A stretch of DNA of 64,000 nucleotides from CAJCJE01 sp036494465 (GCA_036494465.1 DASXOJ010000301.1:3554-67553); one strand, 5' to 3'; positions 33,091 through 43,037 are shown, counted from the first letter of the stretch. Notes: generated by a model from the sequence alone, not told the origin. A program made the numbers and translations.

Positions 33091-33121
33091 TTGACTTGAA
33101 CCACGGTTCAAGTCCCAGTGT
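33091..33121 (+). promoter_or_regulatory. MerR-type promoter-operator of the P450 gene
   Basis: TTGACT (33091-33096), a 19-base spacer and CAGTGT (33116-33121), the over-long spacing typical of MerR-activated promoters. Within it lies a perfect dyad ACTTGAACC-AC-GGTTCAAGT at 33094-33113. It begins 12 bases from the MerR start, so autoregulation is likely too. Confidence 0.65.
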
Positions 33122-33156
33122 GGTGGCAGACACCACAACTCGCCAGGAGCAGTGAC

Positions 33157-34362
33157 GTGACAGCCACCCAGGATGCGTTCGAAGCTCTGTTCGACCCCGC
33201 GAACCGCGCCAACCCGTACGACCTGTACGCCGCGCTGCGCGACAACGGCCCGTTCACCAGGATGGACGGCCTGATCGGCGTGGTCGCCGACCACGAGACC
33301 GCCTCGAAGGTGCTGCGCGACCCGGCCATGTCCAGCGACCGCGCGAACAGCAAGCTCGCCAGGATGCGGACGGTGCAGACCGACCGGCGCGGGTCGGTCT
33401 CGTTCCTGTCCATGGACCCGCCGGATCACACCCGGCTGCGCAGGCTGGTGTCCAAGGCGTTCACCGCCAAGGTCATCGCGGGCATGCGCCCCAAGATCCA
33501 GTCCATTGTGGACGAGCTGTTCGCCGCGTTCCAGGGCGACGGCCAGGTCGACATCGTGCCGCAGCTGGCCTATCCGCTGCCGGTCCGGATCATCACCGAG
33601 ATGCTCGGCGTGCCACTGGCGGATCACGACCGGTTCGAGAACTGGTCGCGGATGCTGGTGCGCGGCCTTGACCCGATGATGAGCTTCGGCGACGACGCGA
33701 TCATCGCCGAGATCGATCGGGCCAGCCAGGACCTGTCCGACTACTTCGTCGACCTGATCGCCAAGCGCAGGCAGGATCTCGGCGACGACCTGTTGTCGCA
33801 GTTGGTGCTCGCCGAGGAGGAGGGCGAGAAGCTCACCGAGGGCGAACTGGTCGCCACCTGCATCCTGCTGCTCGTCGCAGGCCACGAGACGACCGCGAAC
33901 CTGATCGCCAACGGCGTGCTCGCCCTGCTGCGTCACCCCGACCAGCTCGCCGCGCTGCGCGCCGACCCGAGCCTGGTCGGCGCGGCCGTCGACGAGACGC
34001 TGCGTTACGATCCGCCGGTCCAGCTGACCACCCGCGTGGTCACCCAGGACACCACCATCGGCGACATCACCGTGCCCGAGGGCGGCGTGCTGCTCATGCT
34101 GCTCGCCGCCGCCAACCGCGACCCGGCGGTGTTCGCCGACCCGAACCGGTTCGACATCACCCGCGACGCTCGCAAACACCTTTCCTTCGCCGCGGGCGCG
34201 CACTTCTGCCTCGGCGCTCCGCTGGCGAAACTGGAGGCATCGGTCGCGCTGACCGCGTTCGCGCAGCGGCTCGGCAACCCGGTGCTGGACGAGGAGTCGC
34301 TGCGCTACCGCGCGCACGTCAACCTGCGCGGTCCCGAGCAGTTGATCGTGCGCTTCGACTAG
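33157..34362 (+). CDS. Cytochrome P450 monooxygenase
   Basis: Soluble bacterial P450, 401 residues. I-helix AGHETTANL (about 246-254), K-helix ETLRYDPP (ExxR), and heme loop FAAGAHFCLG with the ligand Cys351. GTG 33157 has AGGAG 7 bases upstream and excludes the longer frame that starts at 33118. The substrate is unknown; redox partners are not adjacent. Control by the divergent MerR protein is inferred from the operator. It overlaps by 4 bases, tail-to-tail, with the SpeE-like gene. Confidence 0.94.
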   Translation: MTATQDAFEALFDPANRANPYDLYAALRDNGPFTRMDGLIGVVADHETASKVLRDPAMSSDRANSKLARMRTVQTDRRGSVSFLSMDPPDHTRLRRLVSKAFTAKVIAGMRPKIQSIVDELFAAFQGDGQVDIVPQLAYPLPVRIITEMLGVPLADHDRFENWSRMLVRGLDPMMSFGDDAIIAEIDRASQDLSDYFVDLIAKRRQDLGDDLLSQLVLAEEEGEKLTEGELVATCILLLVAGHETTANLIANGVLALLRHPDQLAALRADPSLVGAAVDETLRYDPPVQLTTRVVTQDTTIGDITVPEGGVLLMLLAAANRDPAVFADPNRFDITRDARKHLSFAAGAHFCLGAPLAKLEASVALTAFAQRLGNPVLDEESLRYRAHVNLRGPEQLIVRFD

Positions 34363-35252
34363 ATCAGGCGTGCTGCGTGCCGTACGTGGTAGGGCGGCAC
34401 GCAGCGGCTGCGCAACGCTTCCGCGTCGATCGAGGTGGGCTGGTACGCGCAGGTGGCCAACCGCCTGTGCATCAGCCCGACCGGCTCGTCGAGCGCTTCG
34501 GCGCGCGCCGCGATGAACGCCCACTCGTGCTCGTCGGAGGAGAAGCACACCACCGTGCCGAACACGTCCTGATAGCGCTGGTAGCTCTGGATGAGCGTGC
34601 CGTTGCGCCACAACGTCGGACAGCCGACCTGGCCGATCACCGCCCCGCCCTCGGTGCACGCTGCCCGGCACAGTTGCAGGAACTCGGTGCCGTACAAGCG
34701 GTTGTGCTGCGCTTCGGGGTCGTCGGGGCGTTCGTCGGGCAGGTCGACGAGCACGATGTCGTAGCGGTCGGACTCGTCGGCGGATTCCGCAGCGCGCCGC
34801 ACCCACTCCCAGCCGTCCGCGTAGTGCACCCGCACCGGGCCCGCACCACGTTCCGCGGTGTCCAATTCGGACTCGGTGTAGCCGTAGGGCAGATGTTTGG
34901 CGCACAGCCGCACGGTTTCCGCGTCGATGTCCACGTGGTCCACCACGCGCGCACCGGCCGCCACGCAGATCTGGCTGACCACGCCCTCGCTCGACCCGAC
35001 GACCAGCACCTTCTCGACGCGCTCGGCGAGCAGCAGGCCGGGCACCAGCAGCGCCTCGTGATAGACCAGCTGGGAGAACTCGGTGCTCTGCCGGTCGTTG
35101 TCGCAGAACAACGAGATGCCCTGGTGGGTGCGGCCGATCAGGACGTGCTGGAACTCGGTGCGGGTGTCGGCCAGCACCTCCTCGACGTCCCAGGTTCGGG
35201 TCAGACCGGGTGCGAGAGGTTCGTGCACCTGGCGAACAGCGGTCGCGGTCAA
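34359..35252 (-). CDS. speE: Spermidine synthase-like (polyamine aminopropyltransferase family)
   Basis: 297 residues with the SpeE layout: an N-terminal beta domain, then the Rossmann methyltransferase-like fold (VLVVGSSEGVVSQICVAAGARVVDHVDID, YADGWEWV, DIVLVDLPDE). In classical SpeE the glycine-rich loop is GGGDGG and the catalytic Asp lies in a DPxGP segment; here these read GSSEGV and DLPDE. The aminopropyl acceptor or donor specificity may therefore differ. TTG 35252 has GGAGG 7 bases upstream and overlaps the speD stop by 4 bases (TTGA). Third gene of the polyamine operon. Confidence 0.85.
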   Translation of the reverse strand: MTATAVRQVHEPLAPGLTRTWDVEEVLADTRTEFQHVLIGRTHQGISLFCDNDRQSTEFSQLVYHEALLVPGLLLAERVEKVLVVGSSEGVVSQICVAAGARVVDHVDIDAETVRLCAKHLPYGYTESELDTAERGAGPVRVHYADGWEWVRRAAESADESDRYDIVLVDLPDERPDDPEAQHNRLYGTEFLQLCRAACTEGGAVIGQVGCPTLWRNGTLIQSYQRYQDVFGTVVCFSSDEHEWAFIAARAEALDEPVGLMHRRLATCAYQPTSIDAEALRSRCVPPYHVRHAARLI

Positions 35253-35620
35253 CGAAGTGCCTCCTGCTCGTGGTGGCGGCCACGCTGAATCGTGGTGATC
35301 TTGGTCGTGCGGGCGCCGAGCGACTCGGCCAGCAGCCGCATCGCCAGTTCGGGATCCGCGCGGTCGCCGCAGGTGAACACGTCCAGGAACACCGAACCGA
35401 GCTCCGGATAGGTGTGCAGCGACGCGTGCGACTCGGACAGCAGCGCGATGACCGTGACGCCTTGCGGTGTGAACTGTTTGGACAGCACGTCGCATACGGT
35501 CGCGCCGGCCGCGCGCAGGGCGGTCTGCAAGGTACCGAGCAGAAAATCGACGTCGTCCAGTGGCCCGGGATCGACGCCCTCGAACTCCGCGAGCACATGA
35601 TGCCCAAGGAATCCGGTCAT
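35249..35620 (-). CDS. speD: S-adenosylmethionine decarboxylase proenzyme
   Basis: 123 residues, the compact class of bacterial pyruvoyl-dependent AdoMet decarboxylases (SpeH type). The self-cleavage motif SESHASLHTYPE puts the pyruvoyl-forming Ser at residue 64, with His69 and Cys84 at the positions of the known catalytic His and Cys. Its product, decarboxylated AdoMet, is the aminopropyl donor for the next enzyme. The ATG overlaps the upstream decarboxylase stop (ATGA), and its own stop overlaps the SpeE-like TTG start. Confidence 0.95.
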   Translation of the reverse strand: MTGFLGHHVLAEFEGVDPGPLDDVDFLLGTLQTALRAAGATVCDVLSKQFTPQGVTVIALLSESHASLHTYPELGSVFLDVFTCGDRADPELAMRLLAESLGARTTKITTIQRGRHHEQEALR

Positions 35621-36759
35621 GTGGCAACCTCCTCACGAGAACTCGACACGCAAAACGTTGCCAGCGGCGGAAAACCGTTGAACGCGATCGACGAGTAGCT
35701 CGCCGTGTACGCGCCCGCCGCCAGGAAGTCCACGTGGTCGCCCGCGCGCAACGCGAGCGGCAGCCGGTAATCGCTGTGCTGGTAGATCACGTCGTCGCCA
35801 TCACAGGTCGGCCCGGCCAGCACGACCGGCCCGTGCGGACCGTCGTCGTGCGCGGTGACCAGCCGGTAGGCGATCGCCTCGCCCTCGGTTTCCGCCAGGC
35901 CCCCGTAGCGGCCGACGTCCAGGTATACCCAGCGGTGCGCGTCGCGATCCGACTTGCGGGAGACCAGCACGACCTCGCTGCGCAGCACGCCCGCCTCGGC
36001 GACGACCGCGCGTCCCGGCTCCAGCACCACCATGGGCATGGTGTGGAAGTGCGTGCGAAGGCTGTCCTGGATGGCCGCCGCGAACTCGGCCGGACCTGGT
36101 ACATCGGACCGGTAGCCGACCGGGAACCCGCCGCCCAGGTTCACCTCGGTCAGGCCGAGTTCCGCGCTGATCCGCGCGGCCACCGCGATGCCCTCGGCCC
36201 ACGCGCCCGGATCGGTCTGCTGCGAACCAACGTGGAACGCGACGCCCGCCGCCCGTAAACCGAGGCGCGGCGCCGCGCGCAGGATATCCAGTGCCATCGC
36301 GGGATCGCAGCCGAACTTGCGGCCGAACGGCGTCGCGGAACAGGAGGATGGAAGTACCAGGATCCGGCAGAACACCTCCGCGCCAGGCGCGTTGGCCGCG
36401 ATCGCGCGCAGGTCCTCGTGGCTGTCCGTGGTGAATCGTCGAACTCCGCTGGCGTGCGCGAACGCGATGTCCGCCGCCTTCTTTATCGTGTTGCCGTAGG
36501 ACAGCGCGGCCGGGTCGGCGCCCTCAGTCAGGCACGACGTGATCTCGGCCGGACCGGCCACGTCGAACTCGGCGCCCAATCCCACCAGCGCGCGCAGCAC
36601 CTCCGGCGCCGGATTCGCTTTCACCGCATAGCAAATCCGCGCGTCCGGCCAGGCCGCGCGCAGTTCCGCGAACCGGCGCTCGACCACGCCCAAGTCCATC
36701 ACCAGGCACGGCGTGGCCGGACGGTGCTGGGCGAAAAAGGCGCGTACAGCATTTGTCAT
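35617..36759 (-). CDS. PLP-dependent ornithine/lysine decarboxylase (group IV, alanine-racemase fold)
   Basis: 380 residues. CYAVKANP holds the PLP lysine (Lys47); later come FHVGSQQ, LGGGFPVGY, EPGRAVVAE, and GPTCDGDDVIY with the active-site Cys-Asp of ODC-type enzymes, then GAYTASYSS. This matches ornithine/lysine/arginine-type decarboxylases of the eukaryotic-like fold. Given the SpeD and SpeE-like genes downstream, ornithine to putrescine is the likely reaction, but lysine cannot be excluded by eye. First gene of a fully overlapping three-gene operon (ATGA, then TTGA). Its promoter would lie in 36760-36861. Confidence 0.93.
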   Translation of the reverse strand: MTNAVRAFFAQHRPATPCLVMDLGVVERRFAELRAAWPDARICYAVKANPAPEVLRALVGLGAEFDVAGPAEITSCLTEGADPAALSYGNTIKKAADIAFAHASGVRRFTTDSHEDLRAIAANAPGAEVFCRILVLPSSCSATPFGRKFGCDPAMALDILRAAPRLGLRAAGVAFHVGSQQTDPGAWAEGIAVAARISAELGLTEVNLGGGFPVGYRSDVPGPAEFAAAIQDSLRTHFHTMPMVVLEPGRAVVAEAGVLRSEVVLVSRKSDRDAHRWVYLDVGRYGGLAETEGEAIAYRLVTAHDDGPHGPVVLAGPTCDGDDVIYQHSDYRLPLALRAGDHVDFLAAGAYTASYSSIAFNGFPPLATFCVSSSREEVAT

Positions 36760-36861
36760 GCGCAGTCCTCCTCACCAACTCAGAGCCCAGGAGAGCCTGA
36801 TGGCTGGAGGCGTCCTTACGCAAGACTGCGAATGGTGACGTTGCGCGCGTTTGGCGCCCGT

Positions 36862-38790
36862 TCAGCTACCCGTACACGAATAGAGGGTCTGTCCGCTCCC
36901 GCCATACACGACTGGATCCACCACCACGCAGTGCTGCCGGACCCAGTCGTCGCGCTGCGTGCTCGCGGTGCCGCCGCGCGCGAAGCCGCGCTGCTGCTGG
37001 CCGAGCACGAACCGCAGCTGACCTGTTGCTACCCAGTCCGCGAGTTGCGCGGTGGTGGGCGCGTTGTCCGTGCCGTCGAACCCGCCCATGCCGATCACGG
37101 TCACGTCGCTGCCGATAATCCACTGCGCGGCCTGCATGGACGGTTCCTCCAGTGCCAGTGTGATCCGCGCGTCCGGCGCCGTTTTGCTGACGTAGGCGAG
37201 GATCCGCTGGTCCTGCGCGGTCAATCCGGCCTGCTCGAACCCGCGCATCCTCGGGGACGGCCCGGCCTGCGCCATCGCCCCGCCCGAACGCGTGCCCGCG
37301 AACGCGGTCGCGCCCGACCAGATCGCGGGCACCACCAGCAACGTCAGCGCGGCCAGCACCAACCCGGCTCGTCGCCCCCTGCCGAACCGCGCCCCCACCA
37401 GCGTGAGCACCGCCGCCGCGCCGAGCACCACGACCAGCGGCGCCGCCCAGCCGTGCCAGGCGGCATCGCGTTCCACCAGCACGTACGCCCAGATCGCCGA
37501 ACCGGCGACCGCGAGCGGTAGCAACACCCACGCGACGCCGTCCGGTGCCCGGTACCAGCGCCAGAACGTGGCCAGACCCGCCGCCGCCAACGCGGCGATC
37601 GCGGGCGCGAGCGCGGTCGTGTAGTACGAGTGGAAGATGCCCTGCGCGAAGCTGAACACCAGGCCCATCACCACAAGCCAGCTGCCCCACATCAGCCACA
37701 CACCGCGGTCGAAGCGCGATTCGATGCGCCGCCGCAGCACCAGCACCGCGACGAGTACGAGCAGGCACAACGGAATCAGCCAGCTGATCTGTCCGCCGAC
37801 CGACGAGCCGAACATCCGCCCGATCCCGGTCCCGCCGCCGAACATCCCGCCGCCACCATGAAACGCTTCGCTGCCCCGGCCGCCAACATCGCCGCCCCGA
37901 TCACCGAAGCCGCCACCCCCGAAGCCGCCGCCGTTGCCCCCGAAGCCGCCAGCCCGGCCGCCGGAGCCCTGGCCGAAGATCCGCCCGAACCCGTTGTAGG
38001 CGAAGATCAGGTTCAGCGCGGTGCCGTTGCTGCTGTTGTCCACGTACGGTTTGGCGCCCGGCCACAGGTCGTGCAGCAGCGGCCACCAGAACGAACTCAC
38101 CAGCAGCACGCCCGTCGCGGCGGCCAGCTCCCGCAGCTTCCTTTTCCAGGACGAGTCGCGACCGAACCAGTAGGCGAGCGCGAAGCCCGGCACCACGATC
38201 CACGCGGCCAGCATCTTGGTGGCGAACCCGCAGCCGAGAAAAAACGCGCACCACAGCAGCCGGCGATCACCGGCGAGCGTGCGGGTCAGCGCGTAGGCGG
38301 CGGCGACGAGCCACAGCACCAGCAGCGTGTCCGGGTTGTTCACGTGGTCGATGGCCACAGTGATCGGGGTGAGCGCGAGGATCAACGCGGCCAGCAGCGC
38401 GACATGCTCGCCCGCCCACCGGCGCACGGTGCGGTGCAGCAGGAACACCGCTGCCGTTCCCTCGACCACCTGCGGCAGCAGCACCGACCAACCGTGGAAG
38501 CCGAAGATCCACACCGAGAACACCTGTGGCCACAACGCCATCGGCGGCTTGTCCACGGTGACCACGCCCGCCGGGTCGAACGCGCCGAACAGGAAGTTGG
38601 TGAAGCCCTGCGACATCGACTTGACGGCCGCCGTGTAGAAGGTGTTGCCCCAGTCGCCGTCCCAGCTGCCCCACGCGTAGAGCACGGCGGCCAGCAGGCA
38701 GATCACCGCCAACGTCAACGGTTGCCAGCGAATCGGCTGTGCAGCCCGAGCGGTTGTGGTCGGTTCGGTGGCGTGGATCGCCGCGGTCAT
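36862..38790 (-). CDS. Membrane glycosyltransferase, GT39/ArnT-like (dolichyl-phosphate-mannose type)
   Basis: 642 residues with about 12 membrane spans. The early luminal loop WDGDWGNTFYTAAVKSM and VDKPPMALWPQ are typical of ArnT/PMT family enzymes, which transfer a sugar from a polyprenyl-phosphate donor. A 50-residue Gly/Phe-rich low-complexity loop (about residues 274-324) separates two span groups, as is common in actinobacterial members. ATG 38790 overlaps the stop of the GT2 gene (ATGA). The two are likely a donor synthase plus transferase pair for cell-envelope glycosylation. Target unknown. Confidence 0.92.
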   Translation of the reverse strand: MTAAIHATEPTTTARAAQPIRWQPLTLAVICLLAAVLYAWGSWDGDWGNTFYTAAVKSMSQGFTNFLFGAFDPAGVVTVDKPPMALWPQVFSVWIFGFHGWSVLLPQVVEGTAAVFLLHRTVRRWAGEHVALLAALILALTPITVAIDHVNNPDTLLVLWLVAAAYALTRTLAGDRRLLWCAFFLGCGFATKMLAAWIVVPGFALAYWFGRDSSWKRKLRELAAATGVLLVSSFWWPLLHDLWPGAKPYVDNSSNGTALNLIFAYNGFGRIFGQGSGGRAGGFGGNGGGFGGGGFGDRGGDVGGRGSEAFHGGGGMFGGGTGIGRMFGSSVGGQISWLIPLCLLVLVAVLVLRRRIESRFDRGVWLMWGSWLVVMGLVFSFAQGIFHSYYTTALAPAIAALAAAGLATFWRWYRAPDGVAWVLLPLAVAGSAIWAYVLVERDAAWHGWAAPLVVVLGAAAVLTLVGARFGRGRRAGLVLAALTLLVVPAIWSGATAFAGTRSGGAMAQAGPSPRMRGFEQAGLTAQDQRILAYVSKTAPDARITLALEEPSMQAAQWIIGSDVTVIGMGGFDGTDNAPTTAQLADWVATGQLRFVLGQQQRGFARGGTASTQRDDWVRQHCVVVDPVVYGGSGQTLYSCTGS

Positions 38791-39686
38791 TCGGTTCCCA
38801 TCGTGTTGTCGGTGCTGAGTAGCAGAGCAAATATGGCCACTGTGGACAGTGCGCAGATGACGGCGAGCGAGACGATCGGCCAGCGCAGGCCGGTGCGGGG
38901 TCTGGCCACCACCGCGTCCGGATGGATCGGGGCAGGCGCGGGCCGGCGCGGCAGGTCGGCGACCCGGGCCGCGCCGGACGCCTTGGCGCGCGCGACCCGC
39001 AGCAGGCCGCGCAGGTCGGCGGCAACCGTGCTGCGCAGGTGCACCCGGGTGTCGGTGTCCTCGACCCAGTCGACCGGGACCTCGTGCACGCGCAGGCCGT
39101 TGTGTTCGGCGAGCAGCAGCAGTTCGGTGTCGAAGAACCAGGCGTCGTCGGCGACGTGCGCGAGCAGCGGCCGGATGACGGCGGTCCGCGCGGCCTTGAA
39201 CCCGCACTGCGCGTCGGAGAAGCGGGCGCCGTGGGTGAGCCGGATCAGCGCGTTGTAGCAGCGCGAGATGAGCTCGCGCTTGGGGCCGCGCACGGTCCGG
39301 GCACCGGGGGCGAGCCGTGAGCCGATGGCGATGTCCGAGTGCCCGTTGACCAGGCTGGCCACCAGCGGCAGCAACGCGTCCAGGCCGGTGGACAGGTCGA
39401 CGTCCATGTAGGCCACGACGTCCGCGTCACTGGTCGACCAGCCGCTGCGCAGCGCGAGACCGCGACCTTTGCGGTCCAATCTGGACAGTCGGACCCGGTC
39501 GGTGCGCGCGGCCAGGCCCGCCGCGACCGCCGGGGTGGCGTCCGTGCTGGCGTTGTCGACGATGGTGATCGTCCAGTCGAACGGGAAATGCGCGTCGAGG
39601 TAGTCGTGCAGCACCGCGACGCAGCCCGGCAACGCGCGCGCTTCGTTGTGGACCGGGATGACGATGTCCACCGCGGCACTCGTCAT
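38787..39686 (-). CDS. Polyprenyl-phosphate glycosyltransferase (GT2, dolichol-phosphate mannosyltransferase-like)
   Basis: 299 residues. GT-A fold: VDIVIPVHNEARALPGCVAVL, TIVDNASTDATPAVA, KGRGLALRSGW, and YMDVDLSTG with the DxD metal site, then the catalytic-base region FSDAQCGFKAARTAVI. The C-terminus has one membrane span (WPIVSLAVICALSTVAIFALLL), placing it at the cytoplasmic membrane. It would charge a polyprenyl phosphate with a sugar for the GT39 enzyme it overlaps. ATG 39686 is preferred; GTG 39695 would add three residues. Confidence 0.93.
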   Translation of the reverse strand: MTSAAVDIVIPVHNEARALPGCVAVLHDYLDAHFPFDWTITIVDNASTDATPAVAAGLAARTDRVRLSRLDRKGRGLALRSGWSTSDADVVAYMDVDLSTGLDALLPLVASLVNGHSDIAIGSRLAPGARTVRGPKRELISRCYNALIRLTHGARFSDAQCGFKAARTAVIRPLLAHVADDAWFFDTELLLLAEHNGLRVHEVPVDWVEDTDTRVHLRSTVAADLRGLLRVARAKASGAARVADLPRRPAPAPIHPDAVVARPRTGLRWPIVSLAVICALSTVAIFALLLSTDNTMGTE

Positions 39687-39827
39687 GTTCACCACCCTGA
39701 GCCAGTTCGGGTTACTCCTCGTACTGGATCAGTTATTCCCAGTGATCCTGCGAGCGTGCTCGACGCGAGCTGGCAGGAGCCTGGCAGAACGTAGCCCGAT
39801 CGCGTGAAACCGGTTCTGAACAGCGAA

Positions 39828-39871
39828 AACGCCCACTTCCCTTCACGTTTCCGTGAAGCGAAGCAGGCGTT
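39828..39871 (-). terminator. Hairpin terminator after the phosphate transporter operon
   Basis: Inner stem CTTCACG-TTTC-CGTGAAG at 39841-39858 within an outer stem AACGCC (39828-39833) and GGCGTT (39866-39871), about 15 bases beyond the stop at 39887. It may serve as the end of the operon on the minus strand. Confidence 0.6.
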
Positions 39872-39886
39872 CCGGGCCCGGAAGGG

Positions 39887-40108
39887 TCAGGCGACGATCA
39901 GGTAGATCCCATAGGCGACGATCAGGATGCACGCCGCGAAGCAGATGATCGAGCCGGTGAGCGGAGCCGCCCCCGACCCGCCTTGCTCCTTGAGCGTGGC
40001 TTGCCGGGACAGGCCGATCACACCGACCGAGAACAGCGCCACGACGCAGATCGTCGCGACCAAGCTGGCGATGAAGACCTCGCCGAGGTCACCCCACTGG
40101 ATGTGCAT
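39887..40108 (-). CDS. Small membrane protein partner of the phosphate transporter
   Basis: 73 residues with two membrane spans: WGDLGEVFIASLVATICVVALFSVGVIGLSR, a short polar loop (QATLKEQGG), then LTGSIICFAACILIVAYGIYLIV. It starts (ATG 40108) 17 bases after the transporter stop on the same strand. A small protein of this layout follows pit genes in many actinomycetes, so a regulatory or assembly role is plausible but unproven. Confidence 0.75.
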   Translation of the reverse strand: MHIQWGDLGEVFIASLVATICVVALFSVGVIGLSRQATLKEQGGSGAAPLTGSIICFAACILIVAYGIYLIVA

Positions 40109-40125
40109 GGCGTTTCTCTCCGTAC

Positions 40126-41277
<1,152 letters not shown>

Positions 41278-41799
41278 GGGCCACCTCCGGTAGGGGACGG
41301 TCGTCGCGAACGGTAACGAGCCAGGGGAAACAGCACATGAATCGCGTACTTCGGTTGCGTACCGACACGGCAGTTACTGCCGCGCTGGTGACGTGGCGGT
41401 GAGTACACGCTGAGTGAAGCGGGTGACATCGCTGACCGTGTCCACCCGGGTACTGAAAGCGATTCAACTTATCCGGTAAAGACCCTGGCCGGACAGTGTT
41501 TTTGTCACCAGATCGAACTAGTGTGACGGCGTGACGGGGGGTACTCTCTGTTACGCCGCTCGGGTTACCGCGGTAATGCTCGAAGTGGTGACCCCGAGTG
41601 CTCAGTCGCAGGTTGTTGTGTGCCGGTCGAGAACCCGCCGGCCCGTGTCCCATGGGCTATCAAGTCGGGAGGCCCTCGAGGTGTCAGCGGGTTCGTCTAT
41701 GTACTTTGCCGGTTTGCCGCGCGCGGTTCGCCGCGTCGTTGCGGCAACGCACACACGGTGCGCGCTACCGTCGGTTGTCGACCGGACGGGGGCACGCGC
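41278..41799. other. Long intergenic region upstream of pit and the ShbA-like gene
   Basis: 522 bases with no convincing gene. It holds a short hairpin (CGGCAG-TTA-CTGCCG, 41368-41382) and must contain the divergent promoters. No clear PHO-box repeat array is visible. Its length suggests complex control of the sigma-factor gene. Confidence 0.5.
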
Positions 41800-42564
41800 A
41801 TGACCGAGACGATCGTGGATGGCGTCGGCAACGGCGCCGCCCTGCCCTTCAGTCCAGGGGCGCAGGGCTTTGTCAGGGAACTTCAGGATGAGCTGCCCGT
41901 CGTGTTGAGCGGCGAGCTGGCCAATTCGGTGGTGCCGGAACTGGAAACCGTGCGCGAGCCGGACACCCGGCCAGTCATCCGCCCGGTGCAGTTGTCCACC
42001 CCACCGGGTGACATCGCGGCCACGGTCGCGGATGCGGTCGGTGGTGACGTGCGCGCGGTGGACCGGTTGTTGGCACAGGTCCGGCCCCTGGTGGTGCGGT
42101 ATTGCCGGGCCAGGGTCGGTCGTCAGGAACGCTCGTTCGCGTCGGCTGATGATGTGGCGCAGGAAGTGTGTCTGGCGGTGTTGACCGCGCTGCCTTCCTA
42201 CCGTGATCAGGGCAGGCCGTTTTTGGCGTTCGTGTACGGCATCGCGGCGCACAAGGTCGCCGACGCGCATCGGGCCGCGGCGCGGAATCGGTCGGAGCCG
42301 GTCGCGGACGTGCCGGACGAGCCGGATGATCAGGCTGGTCCGGAGCAGCGGGCGATGCGTGGTGAGCTCTCGGGTGAGATGGCGGAGTTGTTGAAGGTGT
42401 TGCCGCCCAAGCAGCGCGAGATCGTGGTGTTGCGGGTGGTGGTGGGTTTGTCGGCGGAGGAGACCGCGGATGCGGTCGGGTCGACGCCGGGTGCGGTGCG
42501 GGTGGCTCAGCATCGTGCCTTGACCAGGCTCCGCGCGGCACTCCCCGACATGTACCGGGATTGA
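41800..42564 (+). CDS. shbA: ECF-type RNA polymerase sigma factor, ShbA-like (copy 2, extended N-terminus)
   Basis: 254 residues. After a 75-residue N-terminal extension without recognised motif come region 2 (VRPLVVRYCRARVG to FLAFVYGIAAHKVADAHRAAARNRSEP) and region 4 (LKVLPPKQREIVVLRVVVGLSAEETADAVG, TPGAVRVAQHRAL). In Streptomyces ShbA drives hrdB, the main sigma gene. It is almost identical to copy 1 (21139-21726) in both regions, but only this one has the extension. ATG 41800 follows GGGGG. A canonical terminator follows. Confidence 0.88.
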   Translation: MTETIVDGVGNGAALPFSPGAQGFVRELQDELPVVLSGELANSVVPELETVREPDTRPVIRPVQLSTPPGDIAATVADAVGGDVRAVDRLLAQVRPLVVRYCRARVGRQERSFASADDVAQEVCLAVLTALPSYRDQGRPFLAFVYGIAAHKVADAHRAAARNRSEPVADVPDEPDDQAGPEQRAMRGELSGEMAELLKVLPPKQREIVVLRVVVGLSAEETADAVGSTPGAVRVAQHRALTRLRAALPDMYRD

Positions 42565-42569
42565 CCAGA

Positions 42570-42606
42570 AACGGCACATCGGAAACCCGATGTGCCGTTC
42601 TTTTTT
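42570..42606 (+). terminator. Rho-independent terminator after the ShbA-like gene
   Basis: A perfect 13-bp stem AACGGCACATCGG (42570-42582) with its complement (42587-42599), loop AAAC, and six T's at 42601-42606. The clearest classical terminator in the window. Confidence 0.9.
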
Positions 42607-42617
42607 GAGTATTTTCC

Positions 42618-43037
42618 TTAGCTGCCGAGCAGGCGGGACAGCGCGTCCCGCGCGGCAGTGCTCTTCTTGGCCACCTCGGTCAGCACCTCTGCCAGACCGA
42701 CCAGCCACTCGTCCAGACCGACCTGCTTGCGGCTGATCACCACGTCCCGCACGACCTTGCGGATCTCCGCGTCCACGCCGCGCTTGCCCTGCCGCAGTTC
42801 GAGTTGGCGGTCACCGCCGAACACCCGCACCGCGACCGGTTGCCCCGGCCTGCCGCCGACCCGGTCCGCCATCGACCTGCGGTACTCGATCTCCACCATG
42901 TCCTCGGGCAGTGCCGAACCGAGCGTGCCGGTCAGCACCCGCGCGTAGGACTCCACGTCCGATCGGTCCGCCTTGAGCGCGGCGATCATCATGTGCATGT
43001 CCCACGCGGGCATGATCTCCCCGCTGCCTTCGGTCAC
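42618..43037 (-). CDS. Unknown protein, last gene of the YbjQ-type operon
   Basis: 139 residues, no motif I recognise; helical N-terminus (MHMMIAALKADRSDVESYARVLTG), a central RVFGGDRQLELRQGKRGVDAE and a C-terminal helical LAEVLTEVAKKSTAARDALSRLL. Its start overlaps the stop of the two-domain YbjQ gene by 4 bases, so it is almost certainly made with it and may be a partner. It converges on the ShbA-like terminator. Confidence 0.75.
   Translation of the reverse strand: MTEGSGEIMPAWDMHMMIAALKADRSDVESYARVLTGTLGSALPEDMVEIEYRRSMADRVGGRPGQPVAVRVFGGDRQLELRQGKRGVDAEIRKVVRDVVISRKQVGLDEWLVGLAEVLTEVAKKSTAARDALSRLLGS

Noticed and set aside
41531..41803. Possible small genes upstream of the ShbA-like gene
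   Set aside because: Several short overlapping frames, none with a ribosome site or protein-like pattern; treated as promoter region.
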